Assembly (NCBI RefSeq): GCF_016900355.1
Contig: NZ_JACJKA010000013.1
Span: forward strand, 1-64,000
DNA: 64,000 nt
Reading direction: 5' to 3'
DNA from: Bacteroides mediterraneensis
GTDB lineage: Bacteria > Bacteroidota > Bacteroidia > Bacteroidales > Bacteroidaceae
The notes under the pieces are model-generated. The model saw nothing but the letters and a program-made list of their open reading frames with translations, was not told the origin of the DNA and did not search any database. This document shows, in pieces, positions 1 to 7,822 of the stretch (the first letter of the stretch is position 1; the number at the start of each line of letters is the position of its first letter). Position numbers and translations under genes: made by a program.

Positions 1-1
1 A

Positions 2-46
2 ACAAAACGGTTTGAAACCATGAAATCTGTAGGAGGAAACTTGTAA
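2..46 (+). CDS. 3' end of an unidentified gene (partial)
   Basis: An open frame enters from the left edge and stops with TAA at 44-46. Only 14 residues are visible (ending SVGGNL), too few to identify. A strong plus-strand terminator follows 47 bases later, which supports a real plus-strand gene ending here, but another frame cannot be excluded. Confidence 0.25.
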   Translation, partial: TKRFETMKSVGGNL

Positions 47-92
47 ACTTTTTGAGGAAAATCCAAACGACTTCAATCTGATATAAAACGAC

Positions 93-131
93 AGAGGCCA
101 TCTCAATTCATTTTGAGACGGCCTCTTTTTT
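93..131 (+). terminator. Rho-independent terminator
   Basis: A 14-bp stem (93-106 with 113-126, one A/C mismatch) has a 6-base loop and is followed by a run of T. It should end transcription of whatever gene enters from the left edge. Confidence 0.8.
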
Positions 132-694
132 ATTTGTGTCTTTTCACGTATACAGGGTATTCTCTTCATTTGATTTGCGAGACTAATAGTCATTTCCCGC
201 GGCTTTAAGGAGAAATTATATAAGCCGTTAATGGTATTTTGATCTTTTTTCTTTCATCTGCCCTGTTGCACAGTTTTTATCGGAGACGCATACAAGACAT
301 TCAGTCGTATGCTCAAGAAATAAGAAGGTATCATTCCGTTGGATTTATTACCTTCCGGTATCAAATGCAGCAAAAGGCTGGGCTGTAGGTGTCGTATGGC
401 CGAAAATCTCGGGTAAACACTTTCCAAAGGGAATGTAACTTGTCAAATGATATGCAAGTAGTAATAAATATGGATGGAAATGAGGCTTTATATTACAAAA
501 GAATGAAAAAATTGTTCATTTTGATATTCCTTTCTTGATATACGTCAATAAATGATAGGGTGTAAGTGATTTTTTCTTTAGTTTGTTTTTATGTTGTTCA
601 ACATGTTCTTATATTTGCATCGGTAAAAAAAGAAAGCTCGAGCTAAGCTAGATTATTAAGGTAACAAAGTTTTTTAGGTAAAAGATTTAAAGGT
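132..694. other. Long non-coding stretch, possible gene remnant
   Basis: About 560 bases hold no convincing gene. A plus-strand frame without a good start is open from about 229 to a TAA at 437-439; its end reads like ...GWAVGVVWPK, faintly like the end of a sensor (Cache-type) domain, so it may be a decayed remnant. The last 85 bases hold a -7 box for the gene at 695. The rest is AT-rich with no structure I recognise. Confidence 0.4.
610..617 (+). promoter_or_regulatory. Bacteroidetes -7 box (TATATTTG)
   Basis: TATATTTG matches TAnnTTTG. A TTTG lies at 582-585, 24 bases upstream, longer than the usual 19-21, so the -33 element is uncertain. It would give a leader of about 70 bases for the gene at 695. 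Confidence 0.5.
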
Positions 695-1063
695 ATGAAA
701 AGATTAGGATTAACATTGGTAGCCGCATTGGCATTCTCAGTTTCTATGTTTGCAGAAGGTGTAAACGAAAACAACAACGCACAGAAGTGGAATGGTTCAA
801 TCAACAAGTCTAAACTGACTCAGTATTTGAATCTGTCATCTACTCAGAACGAGAAAGTTGCTGACATTTGTGACTACTTTGAACAGGAAATGACTCGTGC
901 CAATTATGCTAAGACTGATCACAAGGAAAAAGTTCGTAAGGCAGTCTATGGCAACCTGAAACTGATGAAACAGACACTGGATGACAAGCAGTACTCAAGC
1001 TATGTACGTTTGATGGCCATGACACTGCGCAATAAAGGCATCGACTTGAACGAAGCAAAATAA
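695..1063 (+). CDS. Small secreted protein of unknown function
   Basis: This encodes a 122-residue protein with a clear Sec signal peptide (residues 1-20, MKRLGLTLVAALAFSVSMFA, probable cleavage after Ala-20). The mature part is charged and predicted helical, without cysteines other than one near residue 59 and without a recognised domain. It resembles small exported proteins of Bacteroidales annotated as hypothetical. It stands alone, with its own -7 box and a strong terminator 27 bases after the stop, which suggests a short, independently regulated and possibly abundant transcript. Function is unknown; a periplasmic location is inferred from the signal peptide. Confidence 0.85.
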   Translation: MKRLGLTLVAALAFSVSMFAEGVNENNNAQKWNGSINKSKLTQYLNLSSTQNEKVADICDYFEQEMTRANYAKTDHKEKVRKAVYGNLKLMKQTLDDKQYSSYVRLMAMTLRNKGIDLNEAK

Positions 1064-1089
1064 TAAGAAGATATTTTGAACCAATCTGA

Positions 1090-1127
1090 AGTCCCGGAAC
1101 TTGTAAAAGTTTGCGGGACTTTTTTTG
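1090..1127 (+). terminator. Rho-independent terminator
   Basis: The stem AGTCCCG (1090-1096) pairs with CGGGACT (1114-1120) and is followed by eight T. It ends the transcript of the small secreted protein gene. Confidence 0.85.
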
Positions 1128-1252
1128 TATGCAGATTTGTGATTGTTCAGAAGATGAGAACCTGATGGTATTTTTTGATGGGAAAATACATAAATATCCG
1201 ATTACCAATATATTATAGGATGTCGTCAGAGTCTCGGAGAGGGAACTGAAAA
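1128..1252. other. Intergenic spacer before the repeat array
   Basis: Together with the terminator and the array, this fills the 309-base gap between two convergent genes. A 29-codon frame at 1129-1218 is the only reading frame and has no support as a gene. I see nothing else. Confidence 0.4.
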
Positions 1253-1356
1253 AAACGTAAGTGCGTTTGGAATAAAACGCCTTTACGTTTTACTTCAAAC
1301 GCACTTGCGTTTCAGACAAAACGCACTTACGTTTTAAATCAAACGCAAAGGCGTTT
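1253..1356. repeat. Array 1 of five 16-bp palindromes at 22-bp period
   Basis: Units of the form AAACGYnnnnRCGTTT start at 1253, 1275, 1297, 1319 and 1341, each 22 bases apart with 6-base spacers. Centres are AAGT, CTTT, ACTT, ACTT and AAAG. Unit 1 is the exact reverse complement of unit 4, and unit 2 that of unit 5 except for one base. The array lies between converging genes and ends 16 bases past the stop of the minus-strand symporter gene. It is preceded by A and followed by T, so on either strand it ends in a T-run. Same family as 16530-16633 and 50294-50397. Confidence 0.9.
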
Positions 1357-1372
1357 TTGGAAGGGTGGATTT

Positions 1373-2728
1373 TCATTCGTTATGATAGTCGTCTAACCGG
1401 TCATTCCAGAGATATTTTCGGGTCTCACTGACAATGACTCCCGAAAGCAATAGTAAGGAGATAAGGTTCGGAATGGCCATGAGCGCATTAAGTACATCGG
1501 CACAGTTCCATACGAGGGACAGGTTGACCACGGAACCGACATACACCATCACAATCCATATCACCCGATAGGTTCGCATGATTTTTCTTCCTCCTAAGTA
1601 TTCTACGGCCTTCTGTGAATAATAGGTCCAGCCCAAAATGGTACTGAAGGCAAAGGTGATGATGCCGAATGAAAGGATAGGGGTACCGATGTAAGGAATC
1701 TTGGCAAAGGCCATCTTGGTAAGAGCTGCATCACTTGTGTAGTCGATGTCTGGATAGGCCAGGATGCTGCTCACCAGTACCAGTCCGGTTAAGGCGCAGA
1801 TGACCACTGTATCCCAGAAAGTACCCGTGGAAGAAACCAGTGCCTGACGCACCGGGTTGCGCGTCTGGGCGGCTGCAGCCACGATAGGTGCCGATCCCAG
1901 TCCTGATTCGTTGGAGAAAAGTCCCCGGGCAATGCCGTAACGGGCTGCCATCATCACCGTGGTGCCCACAAAACCGCTTCCTGCCGCACGGGCCGAAAAA
2001 GCAGATTCTAAAATAAGGCGGATGGAAGCGCCCAGGTAGGCATGATTCACCATCAGGATGTAAAGGCAACCTGCCACATAGAGGAACGCCATGAGCGGGA
2101 CCAGTCCCATACATACTTTGGCGATGCTTTTGACACCGCCAATCACAACAAGGGCAGTCAGGACACTCATCAGTATTCCCGTCAGGTGGGGAGATACCCC
2201 ATAGGATTCGTTTAGCAGCAAGGAGATAGAATTGGCCTGCACCGTATTGCCGATGCCAAAAGCCGCCAGTGCGGTGAAGATACAGAACAAGATGCCCAGC
2301 CATTTCATGCCCAGTCCGCGTTCCAGAGCGTACATGGGTCCGCCAATCATTTCGCCTGATTTGTTCTTCACGCGGTATTTCACAGCGAGCAATCCTTCCG
2401 CATATTTTGTCGACATGCCAAGGACACCTGTAAGCCAGCACCAGAACACAGCGCCCGGTCCACCCATCGCTACGGCCGTAGCTACTCCGATAATGTTACC
2501 CGTACCAATGGTGGCTGCCAGGGAAGTGGCCAGTGCACCGAACTGGCTGACATCACCGCCCGCATCCCGGTCTTTACTGACGGAAAGTCGCAAGGCCTTG
2601 AGAATGTGCAACTGCGGGAAGCGTAACCGGACGGTCAGGTAAAGATGTGTGCCTAAAAGGAGGATGATCATAGGCCATCCCCACATGAACGAACTAATTT
2701 CCTGTACAATCTTTGTAATCTGTTCCAT
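1373..2728 (-). CDS. Alanine/sodium symporter, AGCS family
   Basis: This 451-residue inner-membrane protein belongs to the AGCS (amino acid carrier, AlsT/DagA) family, which imports alanine or glycine with sodium. It is strongly hydrophobic with about ten to eleven membrane segments. Family hallmarks are visible: the N-terminal stretch with GDVSQFGALATSLAATIGTGN (about residues 58-78), the GGPGAVFW motif (about 89-96), and the FSNESGLGSAPIVAAAA region (about 272-288). Length is normal for the family. The start is the ATG at 2726-2728, with a good promoter just upstream. It is monocistronic: uvrB lies upstream on the same strand with its own stop only 82 bases away, and palindrome array 1 lies directly downstream. 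Exact substrate is not decidable from sequence. Confidence 0.93.
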   Translation of the reverse strand: MEQITKIVQEISSFMWGWPMIILLLGTHLYLTVRLRFPQLHILKALRLSVSKDRDAGGDVSQFGALATSLAATIGTGNIIGVATAVAMGGPGAVFWCWLTGVLGMSTKYAEGLLAVKYRVKNKSGEMIGGPMYALERGLGMKWLGILFCIFTALAAFGIGNTVQANSISLLLNESYGVSPHLTGILMSVLTALVVIGGVKSIAKVCMGLVPLMAFLYVAGCLYILMVNHAYLGASIRLILESAFSARAAGSGFVGTTVMMAARYGIARGLFSNESGLGSAPIVAAAAQTRNPVRQALVSSTGTFWDTVVICALTGLVLVSSILAYPDIDYTSDAALTKMAFAKIPYIGTPILSFGIITFAFSTILGWTYYSQKAVEYLGGRKIMRTYRVIWIVMVYVGSVVNLSLVWNCADVLNALMAIPNLISLLLLSGVIVSETRKYLWNDRLDDYHNE

Positions 2729-2753
2729 TTTCTGTTTGTCTTGATTTTAATTG

Positions 2754-2786
2754 CAAAAGTATGAATAATAAATTAAAACAAACAAA
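2754..2786 (-). promoter_or_regulatory. Promoter of the AGCS symporter gene
   Basis: On the minus strand TACTTTTG (2754-2761) is a -7 box and TTTG (2783-2786) a -33 box, 21 bases apart. The predicted transcript starts about 20 bases before the ATG. Confidence 0.6.
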
Positions 2787-2810
2787 AATGTGACAGAAAT
2801 GAATGTGATA

Positions 2811-4856
2811 TCAGGATTTTTCTTTCAATAAGTCCTCCATTTTCAGCAGTTCGTCGCGATATTGTGCCGCTTCGATGAAGTCCAGCTTCTTGGCTGCTTC
2901 CTGCATAAGCTTGCGGGTCCGGTCGATGCTCTTCTGCAACTGTTCCTTCGACATGTACTGTACCACCGGGTCGGCTGCCGCATGCAGCTGGGCTTCCGTC
3001 TCGGTGTATGCCTTCGGAGCTTTCGGCTTGCTGTCGGCCGTTGCGGCAGAAGAAGACCGTTCGATGTCGAGCAGGGCATTGTTGCGCGAGCGCGTAATCT
3101 GTTTCGGCGTGATGCCGTGTGCCTCGTTGTAGGCCAGCTGTTTTTCTCGTCGGCGGTTGGTCTCGTCAATGGTCTGCCGCATGCTGTCCGTAATATGGTC
3201 GGCATACATGATGACTTTTCCATTGACGTTTCGGGCGGCACGTCCGGCTGTCTGGGTAAGCGAACGATGCGAACGGAGGAAACCTTCCTTGTCGGCATCC
3301 AGAATGGCTACCAGGGAAACTTCCGGCAGGTCCAGTCCTTCACGCAGCAGGTTCACACCGACCAGTACGTCATAGATGCCCTGTCGCAGGTCGTCCATGA
3401 TTTTGATACGTTCCAGTGTATCCACGTCGCTGTGGATATAGGCGCATTGGATGCCGTTGTTGAGCAGGTATTCCGTCAGTTCCTCTGCCATACGCTTGGT
3501 CAGGGTGGTAACCAGCACACGTTCTTTGCTTTCGATACGCTGCTGTATTTCTTCCATCAGGTCGTCTATCTGGTTCAGGCTGGGACGTACTTCAATTACC
3601 GGATCCAACAGGCCTGTGGGGCGGATCACCTGTTCCACCACGATACCCTCACTCTGTTGCAGTTCATATTCGGCCGGAGTGGCACTCACGTAAATCACCT
3701 GCTTGGCCATCTGTTGGAATTCTTCGAACGTAAGCGGGCGGTTGTCCATGGCTGCCGGCAGACGGAAGCCGTATTCTACTAGGTTGGTCTTGCGGGCCCG
3801 GTCGCCGCCATACATGGCCCGGATTTGCGGCACGCTGACGTGGCTTTCGTCGATGACAATTAGGAAATCCTCCGGGAAGAAGTCGAGTAGGCAGTAGGGA
3901 CGAGTACCTGGGGCGCGTCCGTCGAAATAGCGAGAGTAGTTCTCAATGCCCGAGCAATGTCCCAGTTCGCGCAGCATCTCCATGTCGTAGGTTACACGCT
4001 CGTACAAGCGTTTGGCTTCATAGGGCTTTCCAATTTCCTCAAAATAGGCCACTTGTTTGGTCAGGTCGTCCTCAATCTGATGGATGGCCCGGAGCGTACT
4101 CTCCTTGGTTGTCATGAAGAGGTTGGCTGGATAAATCTTATATTCGTCGAACGTGCCGAGTCGGTGTCCCGAAATCGGGTCTACTTCTTCGATTCCGTCT
4201 ATTTCATCATCCCAGAACATTACCCGGAGCACACTGTCGGTATAGGCCAGGGAGATGTCCACCGTATCCCCTTTTACGCGGAAGTTACCACGATTCAGTT
4301 CGATGTCGTTGCGCACGTACAGGCTGTCCACCAGCCGGCGTAGGAATACGTTGCGGTCCAGCAGTTTTCCTTTCTTGATTTCAATCACGTTGTTGTAGAA
4401 ATCCGCCGGGTTTCCCATACCGTAGATGCACGACACGGACGATACGACGATGACGTCTTTCCGTCCGGAGAGCAGGGCAGAGGTAGCTGCCAGTCGCAGT
4501 TTGTCAATTTCCTCGTTGATGGCTAAGTCCTTTTCTATATAAGTGTCGGTCGAAGGGATGTATGCCTCCGGCTGGTAATAATCGTAGTAAGACACGTAGT
4601 ATTCTACGGCGTTGTGCGGGAAGAAATTCTTGAACTCCCCGTAGAGTTGTGCTGCCAACGTCTTGTTGTGACTCAGAATCAAGGTCGGCTTGTTGACATT
4701 CTTGATGACATTGGCAATGGTAAAGGTCTTTCCGGACCCGGTGACTCCCAGCAACGTCTGTGCAGGTATGTGTTGCTTGACGCCTTCGGTCAGCTGGGCG
4801 ATGGCTTCCGGCTGGTCGCCGGTGGGCTGGTAGTCGGATATCAGTTCGAAATTCAT
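2811..4856 (-). CDS. uvrB: UvrABC excinuclease subunit B
   Basis: This is a full-length UvrB (681 residues), the damage-verifying helicase-like subunit of nucleotide excision repair that receives DNA from UvrA and recruits UvrC. Visible hallmarks are the Walker A motif GVTGSGKT (residues 37-44), the tyrosine-rich beta-hairpin [10 protein letters not shown] (near residue 95) that inserts between DNA strands, the DESH helicase motif in [11 protein letters not shown] (near 337), the SAT motif VSATPAE (near 390), the C-terminal helicase motifs [12 protein letters not shown] (near 500) and a UVR domain at 635-675 for UvrC contact. It is transcribed away from bamD with a 151-base divergent gap. No uvrA or uvrC lies in the window. 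Confidence 0.98.
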   Translation of the reverse strand: MNFELISDYQPTGDQPEAIAQLTEGVKQHIPAQTLLGVTGSGKTFTIANVIKNVNKPTLILSHNKTLAAQLYGEFKNFFPHNAVEYYVSYYDYYQPEAYIPSTDTYIEKDLAINEEIDKLRLAATSALLSGRKDVIVVSSVSCIYGMGNPADFYNNVIEIKKGKLLDRNVFLRRLVDSLYVRNDIELNRGNFRVKGDTVDISLAYTDSVLRVMFWDDEIDGIEEVDPISGHRLGTFDEYKIYPANLFMTTKESTLRAIHQIEDDLTKQVAYFEEIGKPYEAKRLYERVTYDMEMLRELGHCSGIENYSRYFDGRAPGTRPYCLLDFFPEDFLIVIDESHVSVPQIRAMYGGDRARKTNLVEYGFRLPAAMDNRPLTFEEFQQMAKQVIYVSATPAEYELQQSEGIVVEQVIRPTGLLDPVIEVRPSLNQIDDLMEEIQQRIESKERVLVTTLTKRMAEELTEYLLNNGIQCAYIHSDVDTLERIKIMDDLRQGIYDVLVGVNLLREGLDLPEVSLVAILDADKEGFLRSHRSLTQTAGRAARNVNGKVIMYADHITDSMRQTIDETNRRREKQLAYNEAHGITPKQITRSRNNALLDIERSSSAATADSKPKAPKAYTETEAQLHAAADPVVQYMSKEQLQKSIDRTRKLMQEAAKKLDFIEAAQYRDELLKMEDLLKEKS

Positions 4857-4957
4857 GAAATCAGGAAATTGTTAATTGAAAACGGATGTAAAATTACATA
4901 TTATTTTACACAACACTTTGCCCGTCTTGAAAAATTACATTAAAATATGCCCTATAG

Positions 4958-4988
4958 TTGCATTATTCGCTGGAAAAGAGTAATTTTG
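4958..4988 (+). promoter_or_regulatory. Promoter of bamD
   Basis: TTG (4958-4960) and TAATTTTG (4981-4988) are 20 bases apart, a good Bacteroidetes -33/-7 pair. The start codon at 5008 follows within 20 bases, giving a very short leader and excluding the TTG at 4999 as a likely start. Confidence 0.7.
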
Positions 4989-5007
4989 CGCAACTATCTT
5001 GATAAAT

Positions 5008-5847
5008 ATGAAGAAATACATAGTAATGGCCCTCCTTTCTGCGGGATTCTTGTCGTCCTGTGGAGAGTATAATAAGGTGCTGAAAAGCACAGACTACGAA
5101 TACAAATACGAGGCGGCAAAAGCTTATTTTGCCAAAGGACAGAGTTCACGTGCGGCTACCATTCTCGAGGAACTGATTCCTATTCTGAAAGGTACGACCA
5201 ACGGAGAAGAGTCTTTGTACATGTTGGGTATGACCTATTATAATCAGGGCGACTATGTAACGGCTTCACATTATTTTAATACTTATTACACGACTTATCC
5301 ACGAGGTACTTATACGGAACTGGCGCGTTTCTACAGTGGAAAGGCACTCTATCTTGATACTCCGGAACCCCGTTTGGACCAGAGTAGTACCTACAAGGCC
5401 ATTCAGGAACTGCAGATGTTCATGGAATATTTCCCGACAAGCGACCGGAAGGAACTGGCTCAGAACATGATTTTCGAGTTGCAGGATAAGTTGGTCGAGA
5501 AGGAATATCTTTCTGCAAAGTTGTATTACGACTTGGGTTCCTATTCTGGAAATGCGGTGTACAGCAGTACGGGTAACAATTATCTGGCTGCCATCGTGAC
5601 GGCACAGAATGTACTGAAGGAATATCCTTATACAAAGATGCGGGAAGACCTTTCCATTCTGATTCTTCGCGCTAAATATCACATGGCCAAGGAAAGTGTG
5701 CTTGAAAAACGGGATGACCGTATGCGTGAGACCGTGGACGAATACTATGCGTTCAAGAATGAGTTTCCGGAAAGCAAGTATATGAAGGAAGTGGAAGACA
5801 TTTTTGCCGATGTCAGCAAGTATGTCTCTACGGATGAAGAGGAATAA
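5008..5847 (+). CDS. bamD: Outer membrane assembly lipoprotein BamD
   Basis: BamD is the essential lipoprotein of the BAM complex that folds beta-barrel proteins into the outer membrane. The 279-residue protein begins with a lipoprotein signal (MKKYIVMALLSAGFLSSC, lipobox cysteine at 18) and continues as tandem TPR-like helices, e.g. the pattern YMLGMTYYNQGDYVTASHYF (near residue 75) and the family signature around GKALYLDTPEPRLDQSSTYKAI (near 115), where BamD proteins usually read DQ..T..A. I use the ATG at 5008, not the in-frame TTG at 4999. The next gene, rpoZ, starts 29 bases later on the same strand, so the two are probably cotranscribed, an arrangement common in Bacteroidetes. Confidence 0.93.
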   Translation: MKKYIVMALLSAGFLSSCGEYNKVLKSTDYEYKYEAAKAYFAKGQSSRAATILEELIPILKGTTNGEESLYMLGMTYYNQGDYVTASHYFNTYYTTYPRGTYTELARFYSGKALYLDTPEPRLDQSSTYKAIQELQMFMEYFPTSDRKELAQNMIFELQDKLVEKEYLSAKLYYDLGSYSGNAVYSSTGNNYLAAIVTAQNVLKEYPYTKMREDLSILILRAKYHMAKESVLEKRDDRMRETVDEYYAFKNEFPESKYMKEVEDIFADVSKYVSTDEEE

Positions 5848-5876
5848 TAAACGTTTATAATTATAAATAAGGAATT

Positions 5877-6212
5877 ATGGATTACAAAAAGACAAACGCT
5901 CCTACAACTACCGTTACTCGTAATTTGATGGAACTCTGTGAGGACACAGGCAATATCTATGAAACAGTAGCTATCATCGGCAAACGTGCCAACCAAATTG
6001 CTGCAGAGATGAAGAATGACCTCTCCAAGAAATTACAGGAGTTTGCTTCTTATAACGATAATCTGGAAGAGGTGTTTGAAAACAGAGAGCAGATTGAAAT
6101 CTCTCGCTATTACGAAAAACTCCCGAAACCGACATTGATTGCCACTCAGGAGTACATCGAAGGAAAAGTTTACTATCGTAACCCTGCAAAGGAAAAAGAA
6201 AAATTGCAGTAA
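5877..6212 (+). CDS. rpoZ: RNA polymerase omega subunit, Bacteroidetes type
   Basis: This 111-residue protein matches the omega-like (RpoZ/Rpb6) family in Bacteroidetes. Key support is the stretch YETVAIIGKRANQIAAEM (about residues 29-46), which corresponds to the conserved omega helix (in E. coli V..A..RARQ) that clamps the beta' C-terminus. The N-terminus (TTTVTRNLMEL) and the C-terminal extension are typical of this phylum. It follows bamD by 29 bases in a likely operon. Predicted role: assembly and stability of RNA polymerase in the cytoplasm. A terminator-like inverted repeat follows. Confidence 0.85.
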   Translation: MDYKKTNAPTTTVTRNLMELCEDTGNIYETVAIIGKRANQIAAEMKNDLSKKLQEFASYNDNLEEVFENREQIEISRYYEKLPKPTLIATQEYIEGKVYYRNPAKEKEKLQ

Positions 6213-6259
6213 TCCTTATCGGAAAGAATTGAATGAATGCGTATAAGCGCATTTGGGCT

Positions 6260-6315
6260 TGTCATTCTGAGCGCATCCGGCAGAAACCGTCGCCCTCAGA
6301 ATGACATTTATTTTT
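6260..6315 (+). terminator. Terminator-like inverted repeat after rpoZ
   Basis: TGTCATTCTGAG (6260-6271) pairs perfectly with CTCAGAATGACA (6295-6306) around a 23-base loop that also holds a short GCG/CGC pairing, and TTTATTTTT follows. It lies between rpoZ and the DUF4293 gene. The GTCATTCTGAG arm resembles a repeat that I recall from several Bacteroidetes genomes. Confidence 0.65.
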
Positions 6316-6341
6316 GAAACCTTTTTTTGGACAATTAAATT

Positions 6342-6797
6342 ATGATACAGAGAATACAAACTGTTTATTTGCTGGTGGTGGCCATCCTGATGGTGGTGAT
6401 GATGTCTGCTTCTGTAGGAAGTTTTTATACAGACAAGAGTATTTGTGAGATGACCAATCTTTACTATATGCTTCCGGATGGGAATGTGAACTATACGCCG
6501 TGGGCTTTGTTTGCGGTGTTAGTGGTAGTGGCCGTAGTGGCATTGGGTACTATCTTTCTCTATCGGAAACGGATGCTGCAGATTCGTCTCACGATTTTTA
6601 ATACGATTGTATTGATTGGTTACTATCTGGTACTGACTTATTTTGTGGTGAATCCGGAAAAGGCTTTCGATGACTATAGCTTTATGCCTTCTTGGTCTGT
6701 CTGTCTTCCGTTGGTGAGCATCATTTTGAACTGGCTGGCCATCCGCGCCATTGGTAAGGACGAAATGCTGGTGAAAGCTTACGAAAGATTGCGCTGA
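6342..6797 (+). CDS. DUF4293 family membrane protein
   Basis: This 151-residue protein has four predicted membrane helices (about residues 7-26, 48-72, 82-104 and 114-136) and a charged C-terminal tail. It begins MIQRIQTVYL, the characteristic start of the DUF4293 family, which often lies near rpoZ and bamD in Bacteroidetes. Function is unknown. It stands between two terminators, so it may have its own promoter, although I see no clear -7 box in the 26 bases between the hairpin and the start codon. Confidence 0.85.
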   Translation: MIQRIQTVYLLVVAILMVVMMSASVGSFYTDKSICEMTNLYYMLPDGNVNYTPWALFAVLVVVAVVALGTIFLYRKRMLQIRLTIFNTIVLIGYYLVLTYFVVNPEKAFDDYSFMPSWSVCLPLVSIILNWLAIRAIGKDEMLVKAYERLR

Positions 6798-6818
6798 TAC
6801 AGGCGTTGCAATATATTT

Positions 6819-6875
6819 AAGACGAGAGACGCCCTTCTTCCTGCTTCGGGAAAAAGGACGCCTCTCGTCTTTTTG
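6819..6875 (+). terminator. Rho-independent terminator
   Basis: AAGACGAGAG (6819-6828) pairs with CTCTCGTCTT (6862-6871), followed by T. A further inner pairing around the CTTCGGG region is likely. It separates DUF4293 from the convergent metallo-hydrolase gene. Confidence 0.8.
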
Positions 6876-6889
6876 TTTTCTTTGAGATA

Positions 6890-7696
6890 TTATTCAAAGA
6901 CATACATTTCGGAAGGACTGGTACGTCTCAATGGTACGACTTCCACATCTTTGCCAACAAGGATGTTTTCCTGTCGAAAGGCCAGTTCCACGGTCTTAAA
7001 AGCCAGTTCCGGATGGTTGTTGTCTTTGCTGAGGTGGCAGAGCCACAAGTATTTCAGGTCTTTGGGAAAATTCTTGCTCAGGTAATCAGCCATTTCATGG
7101 TTGCTCATGTGTCCGTTGGGGCCGGCGATGCGTTCCTTCAGGTGCTGTGGATAAGGTCCCATTTTCAGCATGGTGTCATCGTAGTTGGCTTCCATAATCA
7201 GATAGTTGCTCTGTTGGATATAACGGGCTGCTGTCGGGGTGATGTGTCCGATATCCGTCAGGAAAGAGAAGGTTTTGTCGCCCGCCGTGATGCAATAACC
7301 CACGTTGTCGGTACCGTCGTGCGGTACCTCAAAGCAGGTAATCTGGAAGTCGCCTAAGGTGAAGGTTTCCTCTTTCTGGATGAAATGTGTATGTTCCGGG
7401 CTCAGTCGTTCGGTCATACAGTAACTATGCCGCATGCCTTCGTGTATCTCATGAGTGGTATAGATGGGAAGGCCGTGCCGTTCGCCCAGATGACCGACGG
7501 CCTTGATGTGGTCGGCATGGTCATGGGTGACGAGTACACCTTGTATGCTTTCCAGATTGAGCATACGGTCTTTGAATACTTTTTTGATGGTACGGATACC
7601 GATGCCGGCATCAATCAATATAGCGGTGTGGTCGGTAGCCAGGTAGTAGCAGTTACCGCTGCTTCCGCTGGCCAGACTCATGAATCTTACTTTCAT
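6890..7696 (-). CDS. MBL-fold metallo-hydrolase, WalJ/YycJ type
   Basis: The 268-residue protein is a metallo-beta-lactamase-fold hydrolase. The zinc motif HxHxDH is seen as THDHADH (His-58, His-60, Asp-62, His-63); further ligand candidates are His in EVPHDGTDNVGY (near 136), Asp in FLTDIGHI (near 158) and His in LWLCHLSKDNN (near 229). The N-terminus MKVRFMSLASGSSGNCYYL is typical of the YycJ/WalJ group, predicted exo- or phosphodiesterases linked in Firmicutes to the WalKR regulon and DNA maintenance. That exact role is unproven in Bacteroidetes. It is monocistronic with its own promoter. Confidence 0.88.
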   Translation of the reverse strand: MKVRFMSLASGSSGNCYYLATDHTAILIDAGIGIRTIKKVFKDRMLNLESIQGVLVTHDHADHIKAVGHLGERHGLPIYTTHEIHEGMRHSYCMTERLSPEHTHFIQKEETFTLGDFQITCFEVPHDGTDNVGYCITAGDKTFSFLTDIGHITPTAARYIQQSNYLIMEANYDDTMLKMGPYPQHLKERIAGPNGHMSNHEMADYLSKNFPKDLKYLWLCHLSKDNNHPELAFKTVELAFRQENILVGKDVEVVPLRRTSPSEMYVFE

Positions 7697-7724
7697 CTTC
7701 TTTTCATTTTTTGCTAAAGGAACG

Positions 7725-7755
7725 CAAAGTTACGAAAAAAAAGATAGAAATCAAA
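7725..7755 (-). promoter_or_regulatory. Promoter of the WalJ-like hydrolase gene
   Basis: On the minus strand TAACTTTG (7725-7732) and TTTG (7752-7755) are 19 bases apart, close to the consensus spacing. It lies 28 bases before the ATG. Confidence 0.65.
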
Positions 7756-7783
7756 CAAGGCCGTTCCTTTAGGGACGGCCTTG
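7756..7783 (-). terminator. Hairpin downstream of uxaC
   Basis: CAAGGCCGT (7756-7764) pairs perfectly with ACGGCCTTG (7775-7783). On the minus strand it is followed by TTTGAT, a weak T-run, so termination of uxaC is plausible but not ideal. It overlaps the -33 box of the next gene. Confidence 0.5.
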
Positions 7784-7822
7784 CAAAGGGTTTTTATGCG
7801 TTTTTTTACTAAATGTGAGGAC

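Noticed and set aside
52-72. RNase P RNA-like string GAGGAAAATCC
   Set aside because: It resembles only a few bases of the conserved core, the rest of the RNA is missing, and a terminator follows at once.
1129-1218. 29-codon frame after the first terminator
   Set aside because: No promoter of its own, no signal or motif, and directly after a terminator; chance frame.
1253-1356. CRISPR array reading of the palindrome repeats
   Set aside because: Units are 16 bp and palindromic, spacers are only 6 bp, there are just five units, and no cas gene is present. The three copies in different places also speak against it.
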